Origin: Fibrobacter sp.
GTDB lineage: Bacteria; Fibrobacterota; Chitinivibrionia; Chitinivibrionales; Chitinispirillaceae
Length of the DNA stretch: 64,000 bases
NCBI GenBank assembly: GCA_012519985.1
Contig: JAAYPC010000079.1
Location: forward strand, 1-64,000
Reading direction: 5' to 3'
Under the pieces are notes generated by a model. That model saw only the letters and a program-made list of their open reading frames with translations, made no database searches and was not told the origin of the DNA. Of this stretch, positions 52,148 through 62,810 are shown piece after piece (position 1 is the first letter of the stretch; the number at the start of each line of letters is the position of its first letter). A program made the position numbers and the translations under genes.

Positions 52148-52238
52148 AATTTGGAATTTTATTGCATCGTTAGGTATATTTCTGGACTATTTTCATTTTA
52201 TTTTGAGGCTCAATTTCGTTGGTGAAAGGAGAGGTTGG

Positions 52239-53153
52239 ATGAATCGATCAATTATTAAGGCTGCTCTGGCTTGTGTTACCTCTGTGTCAGCTATTATGGC
52301 ACAAGCGGTCTCTTTTAGCAGTCCTGCATCCTGGATTACTCAAAGAAATGATACGGTATTTATAAGGGCACAACTGGATACTGCTCTAATAAAAAAGAAA
52401 GCGGTTTCTATCTCACTTTTACAGATTAATGAAGGTAAGAAGAAGGTAATAGCGAAAAAGAATCTGAAGATAACCGACAATGTTTTAGAGCTGATGTTTG
52501 CCAAGGTGGGCAAGGACCTGGTTGGTGGGAAGGAGTTTCTTCGTCTGGAGTGGGCATTAGCAGATAACAGCGAAAAAGGGATTATTGAGCCTATTGGGAT
52601 TCTTGATCTGAAAAAAGTACCGAAAACTGACACTGTCAAGGCTTTGCGGGTTCAGGATGGAGCAGAAGTGAAATCAGTTGCCGATATAATGAAAGCCGAT
52701 CAGTTAAAGAAGATCGGTTCAGTAGAATTTGGGACTGCTTGGAATAAGAATGCTCTTTTTATCGTTATGAAAAAAGCACAGGACAGTACCATGATCTGCT
52801 TTGCATTTGATGGTAAAAACGGCAAAAACGCTTTTCTCTCTTATCCGGACCGTATCATCTCCTATATACCTGCAAAGGATTCTCTGAACACAATCCATTA
52901 TAAACGGGATGTAAAAGAGGACACGCTAAGGTATACAGATAAACTCTGGCAATCGGAGATTAAAAAAGAAATTATTGGTGAAAAGGTAGTAATAAGCATG
53001 CCTTGGGCAGATATTGGTGTTATTCCTTTTGAGGAAAGAATGGTGGGAATGGCTGTGTTTGCTCAACAAGGTGGAAAAACCAAGACAGCGATTCCTCAGA
53101 ATGCACAGTTTTACATTCCGGGGACCTGGGGGGATCTTTTCCTTCAGAAGTAG
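52239..53153 (+). CDS. Secreted hypothetical protein with possible CBM9-like C-terminal domain
   Basis: Signal peptide from ATG 52239 (MNRSIIKAALACVTSVSAIMAQA); C-terminal VEFGTAWNKNALFIVMKKAQDSTMICFAFDGKNGKNAF is CBM9/DOMON-like (weak). Confidence 0.6.
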   Translation: MNRSIIKAALACVTSVSAIMAQAVSFSSPASWITQRNDTVFIRAQLDTALIKKKAVSISLLQINEGKKKVIAKKNLKITDNVLELMFAKVGKDLVGGKEFLRLEWALADNSEKGIIEPIGILDLKKVPKTDTVKALRVQDGAEVKSVADIMKADQLKKIGSVEFGTAWNKNALFIVMKKAQDSTMICFAFDGKNGKNAFLSYPDRIISYIPAKDSLNTIHYKRDVKEDTLRYTDKLWQSEIKKEIIGEKVVISMPWADIGVIPFEERMVGMAVFAQQGGKTKTAIPQNAQFYIPGTWGDLFLQK

Positions 53154-53222
53154 TCATTTTTGGGATTGCTTTTTGTGGCATAGTGTTTTATTTTATACCA
53201 ACTTAAAAAAGACTTAAATCAT

Positions 53223-53296
53223 GGTGGCTGTAGTTCAATGGTCAGAGCCCTGGATTGTGGTTCCAGTTGTTGGGGGTTCGAGTCCCCTCAGTCACC
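53223..53296 (+). tRNA. tRNA-His (anticodon GTG)
   Basis: GGTGGCTGTAGTTCAATGGTCAGAGCCCTGGATTGTGGTTCCAG...GGGGGTTCGAGTCCCCTCAGTCACC; anticodon loop TTGTGGT; encoded G-1 opposite C73; CCA not encoded. Confidence 0.95.
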
Positions 53297-53307
53297 CTAT
53301 CGGTTTC

Positions 53308-53339
53308 AAAGCCTCTTGCAGAATGTAAGGGGCTTTTTT
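53308..53339 (+). terminator. Rho-independent terminator downstream of tRNA-His
   Basis: aagcctctt-N9-aaggggctt followed by tttttt. Confidence 0.85.
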
Positions 53340-53419
53340 GTTTTGCTAATTTATTATTAAAACCCTTCCTGTAGAATCAGTTACTCTCTCTTCAGAACCC
53401 ATTACTCTCACATAGCAAA

Positions 53420-53926
53420 TCAATAGCTGGATTCTGTTTTCAGTTGGTTATCCAGATTCACAAGCAAGACATTAAGATCCAAACAGAGATTGTGAATGAT
53501 CTCCCTGAGAAAAGAACTGCTGTAATTACCGGTGAGAGTATACTCTGATAATATGCTGTTAAGCAGATCAGAAAGTTGTCTGAGTTGCTGGAAAATTTCC
53601 TGGCTGCTGAACGGTTCCTCTTTCTGTAAAGTATAACGGTTTTGAGACAGCTTGAGGAAAAGCTGCTGACAATCGAAACTGTCTTGTTCTGGAGAGGTGT
53701 TGGCTTGATCCATAAGCATCTCTGCTATACTGTCAAATTTGGGTGGAAGAGGTCTGGGAGTATGGGCAAAAGAGCCACCCAGAAGAAGATCTTCTTTACT
53801 GGATTGATCCTTTTTTTTAATAGCGATACATTGATCGTTATGCTTGATTTTGCTTGAATTGCTTTCCCCAAAATAGGTTGTGGGGTGGGTTCTATCCGAA
53901 AAGAGCTTACTAATGGAGCGGATCAT
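53420..53926 (-). CDS. Hypothetical protein (flexible N-terminus, helical C-terminus)
   Basis: ATG 53926 preceded by AGGAGT on the - strand; 168-aa ORF with no family recognised. Confidence 0.55.
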   Translation of the reverse strand: MIRSISKLFSDRTHPTTYFGESNSSKIKHNDQCIAIKKKDQSSKEDLLLGGSFAHTPRPLPPKFDSIAEMLMDQANTSPEQDSFDCQQLFLKLSQNRYTLQKEEPFSSQEIFQQLRQLSDLLNSILSEYTLTGNYSSSFLREIIHNLCLDLNVLLVNLDNQLKTESSY

Positions 53927-54286
53927 GGCAATACTCCTGATTTCAGATGTGCATTTGTGATTACATGAAATGATATCAGTTATCAATTTAGCCAGAAAAA
54001 GGCTTACAAGCAAGTTACATTTTTTATAGTGTTTTCATGATATTTGTTTATCTCAATCCCCAAAATGTTCAAGGTAGATTTAACACACACTAATGACACT
54101 GGGTGGACTTTGATCCCTGGGGGGTAGGCCATCTCGCTCTAAGCCCTCCTTTGGTGATTTAAAAGCATTTGGGGAATTAGTGAGCATGGGCAGGATTTGA
54201 CCCGGTCCCTTAAAAAAAATGGCATGTGAGTTGCAAACTGAGAACAGATAGATTTTACCTGAAATCACCCAAGTCGGAGGGATAGT

Positions 54287-54787
54287 ATGAAAAGAATTTT
54301 ATCCTTTTGCTGTCTGCTTTTTATTTTGCAGACCAATAGTTTCTCTCAGTTTGACTCAATTCTGGATGGGGGGATGGTGTCACCGGAGGTTCCCCGCTTT
54401 GAAATAGGCCCCTTTTTAGGACAACCTATCGGTCTTATAGCCAGATGGTGGTTTAATCCGACGAATGCAGTGGATGTAATCGGTGCCTGGTCTTTTACGG
54501 AAAACGGAATTTTCGAACTGGATGCCAGCTATATACTTAACTATTACTATCCTCGGATTAATACCGGAACTCTTCCATTATATGTAGGTGTAGGTGGAGG
54601 GTTTCGTATCGGGGATGACTGGTTTATAGGGGTGCGTTTTCCGGTAGGGGCAATATACCTGTTTGAGAATTTTCCAGTAAGTGTGTTTGCAGAAATCGAT
54701 CCACAATGGCAGTTTCTGCCAGATAACGGCTTTGTTATTGGAGGGGGAGTAGGGATAAGAGTGACCCTGGGAAGTGCTTCCAAATGA
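54287..54787 (+). CDS. Predicted outer-membrane beta-barrel protein
   Basis: Signal peptide MKRILSFCCLLFILQTNSFSQ; glycine/aromatic-rich alternating beta strands. Confidence 0.65.
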   Translation: MKRILSFCCLLFILQTNSFSQFDSILDGGMVSPEVPRFEIGPFLGQPIGLIARWWFNPTNAVDVIGAWSFTENGIFELDASYILNYYYPRINTGTLPLYVGVGGGFRIGDDWFIGVRFPVGAIYLFENFPVSVFAEIDPQWQFLPDNGFVIGGGVGIRVTLGSASK

Positions 54788-54905
54788 CTTGCGATAGGTT
54801 TCGCTTTTGGTACAAATTTCGCTTTTTCTTGGTCGTAGCCTTTTTGGAATAACAGATAGGTTAAGCTTAATATTGGACCAATCCTTTATCATAAAAGGGA
54901 ATGCT

Positions 54906-56339
54906 ATGAACCTGAATACCAGCAACTATCAGAAATTTTTGACCTCTATGGCGTTTGGAATTGGTAACAAAGTGGGGATCTGGAAAATCGCTCTTCCTGT
55001 GATTGAAAAAGTTGCTCAAAGAGTATTATTTAAACAGCTCTCCTCTGAGAGTAATGACTCCAAACGAGAGTATCAGGATCGTTTTTTCATGAAATTCAAT
55101 GTTCTGCGTGCTGCACTCAAGGCTTACGGTAAGGGGGCTCCTGCAGTCAGAAACTGTATCCAGAATTTGTTTATTCGTCAGTTGCTTGGTCCAGGAATCC
55201 AGCAGACAAAAGATCGGTTCAGGTCCAAATATGGGATAAGTCCTCCGGGGTTTATGACCATCTCGCCTGAGGGATGCTGTAATCTGAAATGTCACAACTG
55301 CTATGCTGCAAGTATCCAGGGAAGTCTTCCCAGGCTCTCTAAAGAGGTGTTTGGCAAGATTTTAGACGAGAAATACAATGTCTGGGGAAGTTGGTTCAAT
55401 GTGATCTCTGGCGGTGAACCATTTATCTGGAGAGATGGGAACACCGATCTGATAGACATGGCAAAGCAGTACCAGGATCAGTTTTTCATGGTTTATACCA
55501 ATGGTACCCTGATAGACAAGCAGAAGGCCAAAAGAATGGCTGAAGCAGGAAACATTTCACCAGCTCTCTCGGTGGAGGGCTTCGAGAAAGAGACTGATGA
55601 AAGGAGGGGAAAAGGTACTCATAAACTGATCCTGCAGGCTTTTGAAAATCTTCGTGAAGCAGGAGTTCCCTTTGGTATCTCAGTTACTGCAACCGCTCAG
55701 AATGCAGAGATAATTTTAAATGATGATCTCATAGATTTTTACTTCGATAAGCAAGGGGCCATCTACCAATGGGTCTTTCAGTATATGCCCATAGGCAGGG
55801 GGGCAGATACCCGCAATCAAATCTCTCCTGAGATACGTAAGAAAATCTGGTTCAAGGAGCACGAGTGGGTATGTAAGCGACGCCTTTTAATAGCAGATTT
55901 CTGGAATGGAGGGACATTTGTCTCCGGATGTATCGCAGGAGGCCGGGCGGATGGTTATCTCTATGTTGATTGGACCGGCAATGTGTACCCTTGTGTTTTT
56001 GTTCCTTACTGGAAAGACAATATCCATGATCTTTATTCCAAAGGAAAATCTCTTACCGATGCTCTCTTTTCCGATCTTTTCCAGGGATGGCGGGACTGGC
56101 AGCACAGCTATAGTTTAAATGTGCCGCTGGAGAGAAGAGGAAATCTTATCCGACCTTGTCTAATGAGGGATCATCACGATTGCGCCAGAGATGTTCTGCT
56201 GAGTACTGGTGCAAAACCGGGCAACAGTAGTGCAGAAATCTGTCTTTCCGATAAAAGTTATAAGAATGCACTCAAAGAGTATGACAAGGAGTTGGCTGTT
56301 CAGTTGGATCCAATCTGGAATAATAAATACAAGGCCTAA
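54906..56339 (+). CDS. Radical SAM protein with C-terminal SPASM-like Cys region
   Basis: CNLKCHNCY (CX3CX2C), SGGEPFIW, VYTNGTLID, C-terminal SGCIAGGRADGYLYVDWTGNVYPCVFVPYW. Confidence 0.9.
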   Translation: MNLNTSNYQKFLTSMAFGIGNKVGIWKIALPVIEKVAQRVLFKQLSSESNDSKREYQDRFFMKFNVLRAALKAYGKGAPAVRNCIQNLFIRQLLGPGIQQTKDRFRSKYGISPPGFMTISPEGCCNLKCHNCYAASIQGSLPRLSKEVFGKILDEKYNVWGSWFNVISGGEPFIWRDGNTDLIDMAKQYQDQFFMVYTNGTLIDKQKAKRMAEAGNISPALSVEGFEKETDERRGKGTHKLILQAFENLREAGVPFGISVTATAQNAEIILNDDLIDFYFDKQGAIYQWVFQYMPIGRGADTRNQISPEIRKKIWFKEHEWVCKRRLLIADFWNGGTFVSGCIAGGRADGYLYVDWTGNVYPCVFVPYWKDNIHDLYSKGKSLTDALFSDLFQGWRDWQHSYSLNVPLERRGNLIRPCLMRDHHDCARDVLLSTGAKPGNSSAEICLSDKSYKNALKEYDKELAVQLDPIWNNKYKA

Positions 56340-56472
56340 TACCGGAAAATTCAACAGCAAATTGAACCGGATCTACAGTATTACTGAAAAGCAGTTGTCC
56401 AAAAAGGGGGCAGATCTGTCCCCCTTTTAACTGCCCTGTTAATAGTGAGATACTTTCTCGACACCGGAGTTC

Positions 56473-57048
56473 TCAGTGTGCTGGAATCTCTTTCCCTGTG
56501 GGCTGATAGCTCAAAGAGTACGGCAATGATACCATTACAATACCCTGGATTAGAATCTCTATACCTATCAGTAATCCGATAAACCAGATTGCTGAAACTG
56601 GCCATCCTGAGAGTACGATAAATCCCAGTATCAAGGAGACTATCCCACCAAACATCAGCCATCCCCATTGACTTCCCTGCTCAACCGGGGCAGCGATTGT
56701 CCTGTAGAGTCCGGATGTAATAAGAAATACCGCTATTAGAAAAGTTAAAGAGAGTATTCCAATCACTGGTCTGGAGATAAGAAGTACACCAATCACCAGG
56801 GATAGTGTGCCTCCGAACATTCTCCACCAGAACCCTTTTTCATGCCGGCTTCCCACCGCATGAACTACATCTACGATTCCTCTGACCGATAATACCAAGC
56901 CTAAGAATACCACCGAAACGAAGGTGGTAAAACCTGCTACTGCAATAGTTAAAAGACCAAGGATTATTAATCCTGCTCCCATTGCAATACTCCAGGTTTT
57001 ATACTTTTCCAGGTTTTTTTTCATGGTCACATTCTCAACACCATTCAT
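56473..57048 (-). CDS. DUF308/HdeD family membrane protein
   Basis: ATG 57048 with CAGGAG RBS; six TM; FGGTLSLVIGVLLISRPVIGILSLTFLIAVFLITSGLYRT. Confidence 0.85.
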   Translation of the reverse strand: MNGVENVTMKKNLEKYKTWSIAMGAGLIILGLLTIAVAGFTTFVSVVFLGLVLSVRGIVDVVHAVGSRHEKGFWWRMFGGTLSLVIGVLLISRPVIGILSLTFLIAVFLITSGLYRTIAAPVEQGSQWGWLMFGGIVSLILGFIVLSGWPVSAIWFIGLLIGIEILIQGIVMVSLPYSLSYQPTGKEIPAH

Positions 57049-57215
57049 AAACAACTCCTGCTTGAAAAACCCGCTACGGGACATCCATCTATGCGATTTC
57101 TCCTTTTTCCTGATCTGAAAGGAAAAATTGCCATTTAAAAACGGATGCATTATTCATTAGGATCCCTTACAAAGAATACGCGAAAACGGATCATTTTTTG
57201 CAGAATATTCGGAAT

Positions 57216-57794
57216 ATGGGAAAAATTAATCAAGCCGAACAAGCTTTCTCTTTTATTCCCTTCATTAACACTATAGCAGGAACAGGACAGATTGCACTTG
57301 GAATACTGATAATTATTATTGCCGCATTTACCACCTGGCTGACAGTTTGGGTAATGGGATGGTGTCTTATAGTGTGGGGGGTAATCGATCTTGCACAGTT
57401 TTTCCACAAGAAAGTTGATTTATCCTGGTGGCGTTTCTCTTCAGGAGTATTGGCTATTGGATGTGGTGTGTTGTTGTTTTTTTTTCCGGGTATGGGTGCC
57501 GCAGCAATATCTCTGGTTTTCGTGATTCTTTTTATAATGGGTGGTCTTAATAAGATTTTTGGGGCATTAACGGATCGTCCTGCCAATTGGGGATGGGTGG
57601 TGTTTGGAGGTGGTTTATCTATAATTTTAGGCTTTTTCATATTAAGTCAATGGCCGGTAAAGAGTTTTGTCTTTCTGGGAGTTCTGGTGGGGATCGAAAT
57701 ATTGCTTAATGGATGGACTTTGCTGGCTGTGGGGTATGTTTCCCGAAGATTAATGCATTACAGTCGTGGAACTCCTTCAGGTGCTTCAGAATAA
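57216..57794 (+). CDS. DUF308/HdeD family membrane protein (divergent paralogue)
   Basis: FTTWLTVWVMGWCLIVWGVIDLAQFFHK...WGWVVFGGGLSIILGFFILSQWPV, similar to the divergent neighbour. Confidence 0.85.
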   Translation: MGKINQAEQAFSFIPFINTIAGTGQIALGILIIIIAAFTTWLTVWVMGWCLIVWGVIDLAQFFHKKVDLSWWRFSSGVLAIGCGVLLFFFPGMGAAAISLVFVILFIMGGLNKIFGALTDRPANWGWVVFGGGLSIILGFFILSQWPVKSFVFLGVLVGIEILLNGWTLLAVGYVSRRLMHYSRGTPSGASE

Positions 57795-58600
57795 ATCGAA
57801 TAAGCGGTAAACCTTTGAGAAGCGCATTTTTCCAGATATCTTCTTGCCAGCTCGATTGCATGAATTACCTCTGGTATAAGAGGCAATTGGGCTGTTATCT
57901 GCTCGAAATGTCCTCTTTCTTTTAACAATTGGAAACTACGGGTGAAATTTAGGTCATAAACCCAACCAACCTGAATCAGTTTAAAATCGTTGAGGCATTT
58001 GATCATTGAGAAATCCACTGTCGAACCGCTTGCAACCGCCGAGCAGATTTGGGGAGTAACTGTGGGCAGGTCTGGAAGTCCGGTTTCAAAAATTTCTTTT
58101 CTGACCTGAGAAGGATTGCTGTAGTGTGATGCTACAATCGAATAGATATCCAGCTTGTCAGCATCTCGGATCAGTCTGCATAGAAGATCCTGATCTTTAG
58201 CAAGGTTATCCGGAATAGTCCTGGCGCTGTGATAAAGAATTGCGGTCCGGATTTTATGGGACAAATCCTGAGGGAGATCATCGAGAAGATGGTATTCATC
58301 AATGACTTTTAATCCAAGCTGAGAGTGATTTACCGATTTACGGTCCTGAAAGGTGTTGTGATCTTTATACTGCAGAAATCGTCCTACATCGTGAAACAGA
58401 GCTGTTATTTGGGCTGTGAAAAGAAGTGGATTTCCCAGGGAGATGCTTTTGCAGAGTGAATCCATGTTGCAGCAAACTTGTCTGGTGTGTTCATGCTTTA
58501 ATAAAGCCGCCTCATGAAGTTGCTGAGGGCCGCACTCGAAGGAATGGGCGTAGTCATCAAACCATCTGGAAAGCTTGTTTATTGTTTGGGTGTAGTCCAT
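57758..58600 (-). CDS. HD-domain phosphohydrolase
   Basis: LLKHEHTRQV...TALFHDVGRFLQY...AILYHSA...IRDADKLDIYSIVASHY; ATG 58600. Confidence 0.88.
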   Translation of the reverse strand: MDYTQTINKLSRWFDDYAHSFECGPQQLHEAALLKHEHTRQVCCNMDSLCKSISLGNPLLFTAQITALFHDVGRFLQYKDHNTFQDRKSVNHSQLGLKVIDEYHLLDDLPQDLSHKIRTAILYHSARTIPDNLAKDQDLLCRLIRDADKLDIYSIVASHYSNPSQVRKEIFETGLPDLPTVTPQICSAVASGSTVDFSMIKCLNDFKLIQVGWVYDLNFTRSFQLLKERGHFEQITAQLPLIPEVIHAIELARRYLEKCASQRFTAYSIYSEAPEGVPRL

Positions 58601-58930
58601 TATGGTTTGAGAAAATAGTTTTTGAGAGGGAAACCGAACAGATATTTTAGCGCATGATTTCTTATCTTGTGCGTTATTCGCTGGCACCACCCAATATTTC
58701 CCTTTTTCCATTCATTTCAGGGCTCCCGAATGGTGCGAATGACCTTCTTGTTAAGGGTGTCGGGTTGGGATGTATACATCTTGTATACGGAAAATTCTAT
58801 GCGGTTTCATTATAAAATGAATCTGACTATTATGTTTCGTATTTTGTGCATATAAAAGACAATTGTATTCCATAATTTTATAATAAACATATCGTTTACA
58901 TAAATCTTAAAATGTTTCAAGGGAGGGGTT

Positions 58931-60763
58931 GTGAAAATTCTACATCTACTCATATTCATACTGTTATTTGGAGCCGGTTATTCTATGGCTGATACCAAAT
59001 ATGAATACCAGATTACTGGAACTGTATCTAAAAAGGGTGGGGGACCTCTCGAAGGAGTAACCGTCTTATTAAAGGGTAAAGATGTTTCTGCGCTGACCGA
59101 CGAGGATGGAACCTTCGAAATCGTTTCGCCTGTTGCAATCCGGATGAAAGCAGCACAGAAGCAGACTTTGGCGTTTAAACTCCATGGAAACGCTATAAGG
59201 TTTTCTCTTGTTGAAGGTAATTTAAGCGGTAATGTTTCCATTTTTTGCGGAAACGGTAGAAGAATCGCATCGATCGATTTTTCGAACCTGAATCCAATGA
59301 CTGAGCAGATCACACTACCGCAACTTTCATCTGGTCTCAATATTGTCCGGGTGATCATAAATAATAATGTGTATACCTGTCAGCTTGTTCGTTTGGGAAA
59401 CGAACTGCATTTGACCAACAGAAACACCGCTTCCAGAACCGATGATATTTTTTCACTGGCCAAAATAACAGATTCAGAAGCAATTGATTCACTTATTGCC
59501 ACCAAAGAAAATTTCAAAGAGTCTGTAACTCCGATTAATTCCTATAATCTTAGCGATATTTCTATTGAAATGGACAGTATTGTTGAGGAGAGTGAAATCG
59601 CCTGGGGGCGGAAGGAAAATCCTACAGATCACTGTACAGTAGGCTCGCTGCCGGAATATAGCGCGCTTAATAAAGCTAATTCCAAACTGCCTGATCCTTT
59701 CATGAAGCTTGATGGAACCCGCATCACCAGTAAAAGCGAATGGGCCTGTCAGCGGGAATTGCTCTATCGACAGTTGATAAAGTACATCTATGGAGAAAAA
59801 CCAATTCCTCCCAAAGAAGCGGTCTCCGGAACTGTAAGCACCCAAAGCATTTCTGTAAAAGTAAAGGATGGTCAAAAAGAATGTTCTTTTACTGCTACTG
59901 TAAAAATGAACGGAGCTACACAGCCTGCACCCGCTATTATCCAATACGCCTCAGGTGCATCGGCTCCAAGTGGCGTAGCCACTATCTCCTTTTCTCCAAA
60001 AGAAGTTTCAGGTGGCAGTGGTGACAAGGAGGGGCCGTTCTTCGATTTTTATGGTAAAAGACATGAAGCTGGTTACCTGGTAGCGTGGGCCTGGCAAGTC
60101 AGTCGTATTATCGATGTCCTGGAACAGAATCCGAGCATTATCGATCCCAGCAGAATTGCTGTAACTGGTTGTTCCCGCTTTGGTAAGGGAGCATTCGTTG
60201 CAGGAGTGCTTGATAACCGCATTGCTCTGACAATTCCGGTAGAGTCTGGAATCGGCGGAACTGTAGGGTTGCGACTGGTCGAGCAGCTTGACACTCAGGG
60301 AGAGTGGCCATATCACGCAATAAGTTATGTTCGCTGGTTTTCGGAGGTGGCTCTCGGTAAATTCACCAGTGGCAATAATGCCGGTGCTGATAACACTGAT
60401 CGGTTACCTGTGGACATGCATTCGGCAATGGCTTTAATAGCACCGCGGGGACTCTATATCGTGGATAATCCAAGTGGTACATACGCTGGATTAGACGCAA
60501 AATCGGCATGGGTAACTGCAAGTATAGGCAAAAAGATCTTCGAAGCACTCGGAGTTGGTGACCACTTCTCATGTGTGGGAGCTTCTGGAAACCATTGTCA
60601 GTGGCGTAACAAATATGATGCTTCAATGAATGCTATGGTTGATAAATTCCTTAAAGGCAATAATTCTGCCAATACAGGGGAAGTTAGTACCGATCTTGGC
60701 AACAAGCCAAATCCTGAACAATATATTGATTGGACAGTACCCACTCTTGATGGCGAGCTATAA
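58931..60763 (+). CDS. Secreted CE15-like glucuronoyl esterase with N-terminal carboxypeptidase-regulatory-like and FlgD-like segments
   Basis: GTG start with GGAGGGG RBS; TGTVSKKGGGPLEGVTVLLKG...TDEDGTFEI; CE15 nucleophile VTGCSRFGKGAFVAG; catalytic His motif GNHCQWRN. Confidence 0.85.
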   Translation: MKILHLLIFILLFGAGYSMADTKYEYQITGTVSKKGGGPLEGVTVLLKGKDVSALTDEDGTFEIVSPVAIRMKAAQKQTLAFKLHGNAIRFSLVEGNLSGNVSIFCGNGRRIASIDFSNLNPMTEQITLPQLSSGLNIVRVIINNNVYTCQLVRLGNELHLTNRNTASRTDDIFSLAKITDSEAIDSLIATKENFKESVTPINSYNLSDISIEMDSIVEESEIAWGRKENPTDHCTVGSLPEYSALNKANSKLPDPFMKLDGTRITSKSEWACQRELLYRQLIKYIYGEKPIPPKEAVSGTVSTQSISVKVKDGQKECSFTATVKMNGATQPAPAIIQYASGASAPSGVATISFSPKEVSGGSGDKEGPFFDFYGKRHEAGYLVAWAWQVSRIIDVLEQNPSIIDPSRIAVTGCSRFGKGAFVAGVLDNRIALTIPVESGIGGTVGLRLVEQLDTQGEWPYHAISYVRWFSEVALGKFTSGNNAGADNTDRLPVDMHSAMALIAPRGLYIVDNPSGTYAGLDAKSAWVTASIGKKIFEALGVGDHFSCVGASGNHCQWRNKYDASMNAMVDKFLKGNNSANTGEVSTDLGNKPNPEQYIDWTVPTLDGEL

Positions 60764-60871
60764 TGCTCATTGTATCCGATGGGATTGCGCGGGGTTTTAA
60801 TACCCTGCGCCCGTATCCCGAAACAACCCATTCCTGTTATCGCATGGGTTTTCCAGGTTCCTCTGCAAGCA

Positions 60872-62491
60872 TCAATAATTTCCCAGATAACATGGGCTAG
60901 TATATCCTTCCAAGGTAATGTTGTCCTCCAATATGCTTACCACTTCCGCCCGAAGATAGCAATTCTGGGGGAGTTCGGTTGGGGGAACCGGTTCTGCGGC
61001 TTCATAGATGTTTTCTTTATAATGTTTTTTCATTAACAGTTTTTCTTCAATTGAAGGGCCGCCCAGAAAAACACTCAGTTTCAGCAATCTTCCAAATTCA
61101 GCAGTGCTTTTGGCATAAACGATAAGCCTGGAGAGATCGGAGGAGTCGATCGAACGATTGGATATAACCGGTTCGAATGGGAAGATGGATCGAATGATGG
61201 AGATGAAGGGACCGTTAGTGATAAAAGTAGCACCATCATGGATACTATCAAGAATTTCATCAGACGAACGTTTCCTGCCATAGACACCACTTTTTCCATA
61301 ACCCATATACCGGTCAAAACCTTCATAGATGCTCACAAATGGGATACTGGTTGCTCTGTAGCGGTTAAAATCGCCATGTGCATCATTGCCTCCCAGTAGC
61401 GGTATGCGCGCCCCTTTTTTTAACAGGTTAAGCCATAAGGATTTAGCCCGAGACCACGACTTGTGATATCCGCTGTTCAAGGCTTGGAAACCATCAAGTT
61501 CTTCTGAACAATCCATTTCTGACCAGCTTCCCCGATGAAGCAAAAGGCTCTGTAGAAAGTTTGCCTGGGAGCCGGGGTGAGCTGCAAAAGCAATTCCGCC
61601 CTGTTTGTGAATTTCTTTAATTGCCTGATTTATAGAGAGTTGCTGAGGGAAAACGGTATTTCTGCGGGCTCCGTCAAGAGTACCACTGATAAAATCTTGC
61701 AGTCCTAATCCACAGAGATGAACCACCTTACCATCTTTGTTGAGACAGGAGATCTCTTCTCCAGGAATCATGATAGTTTTATAGTCAACCAGAAAATCTT
61801 TCAGGTAAAGATTCCATTTTGTAAGTGCTTTATCCTGTTCCAGATAGTTCTCCCGCTTACAGGCCAGATCATAGGAGTGATCGGTGATTCCCAGAAAATC
61901 AAGGCCGGAAGCTGAGGCCATTTTGTCATAAACTTGCAATGGTGGTCCAAATTCTACATGGCTTTGGGAGTAGATTGAATGGTTATGAAGATCACCATAG
62001 GTACAAAACTCATTTCCTGGAAGAGATTCATTGCAGACTCTGCATTTGAAAGAGGCTTTGGATGAAGAAAAAAGGTTATCATTAAGCACTGTCCAAGTGC
62101 GCTTTTTTCTGCTAACAGAGACCGTCGCGTTTACATAAACCTGACCCTCAGGCAGTTTTGATCGTGGTATTTCAAAGATAAAAGCTAGAAGCTGATCATC
62201 CAATGAATGCTTTATTTGGTGATCTGTCAGATTTTTAAACCTGAATAATTGTGGTGGAGCATTGCAAGTGGAAACAGCTATTGCTACTTCATTTACAGAG
62301 ACAGGATAACGGTGAATATCGTTTATTAATAAAGCTACAGGAAGATCAGAGCCCGGACCGATTCGTCTGGGAAGGTCAAATGTGATTTCTGGTTCCCTGC
62401 GATAAAGAAGGCTGGGGAAATGAGGAAAGAACCTGAAATGTATTTCTGCATACAGTAACAGAATCGGGAAATCGAAAAATGAAGGCAACAT
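60872..62491 (-). CDS. PHP-domain metal-dependent phosphoesterase/hydrolase (CehA/McbA-type)
   Basis: YGDLHNHSIYSQSH, LDFLGITDHSYDL, MIPGEEISC, GIAFAAHPGS, LLGGNDAHGDFNRYR. N-terminal start uncertain (ATG 62491 or TTG 62527). Confidence 0.85.
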   Translation of the reverse strand: MLPSFFDFPILLLYAEIHFRFFPHFPSLLYRREPEITFDLPRRIGPGSDLPVALLINDIHRYPVSVNEVAIAVSTCNAPPQLFRFKNLTDHQIKHSLDDQLLAFIFEIPRSKLPEGQVYVNATVSVSRKKRTWTVLNDNLFSSSKASFKCRVCNESLPGNEFCTYGDLHNHSIYSQSHVEFGPPLQVYDKMASASGLDFLGITDHSYDLACKRENYLEQDKALTKWNLYLKDFLVDYKTIMIPGEEISCLNKDGKVVHLCGLGLQDFISGTLDGARRNTVFPQQLSINQAIKEIHKQGGIAFAAHPGSQANFLQSLLLHRGSWSEMDCSEELDGFQALNSGYHKSWSRAKSLWLNLLKKGARIPLLGGNDAHGDFNRYRATSIPFVSIYEGFDRYMGYGKSGVYGRKRSSDEILDSIHDGATFITNGPFISIIRSIFPFEPVISNRSIDSSDLSRLIVYAKSTAEFGRLLKLSVFLGGPSIEEKLLMKKHYKENIYEAAEPVPPTELPQNCYLRAEVVSILEDNITLEGYTSPCYLGNY

Positions 62492-62810
62492 GAGATGAAA
62501 AATAGCTACTTGGGCCAATTGGTTCAAACCAGTATTTCTACAATTGCGGGAGTCAGGAGGGGAGATGAATTAAAAAGGTAGTCTTGCGGCCACTCATACC
62601 GATGGATCTTCTTTTTAGAGGTTATCCGATATTATTTTTGCCTGTCTGACTATTAGATCAGATATTAAGATAGGCCTAAATCGAACGATTCTTTTACGTG
62701 ACTCACTTCGATCCATTGTTTATCGGCTGAAGTTTTTTGATCATATCACCTGGTAGATATGCTCTTCCTGTCTCCCATCCACCTTCCAATAGCAGGGCTG
62801 ATTGAATGGT

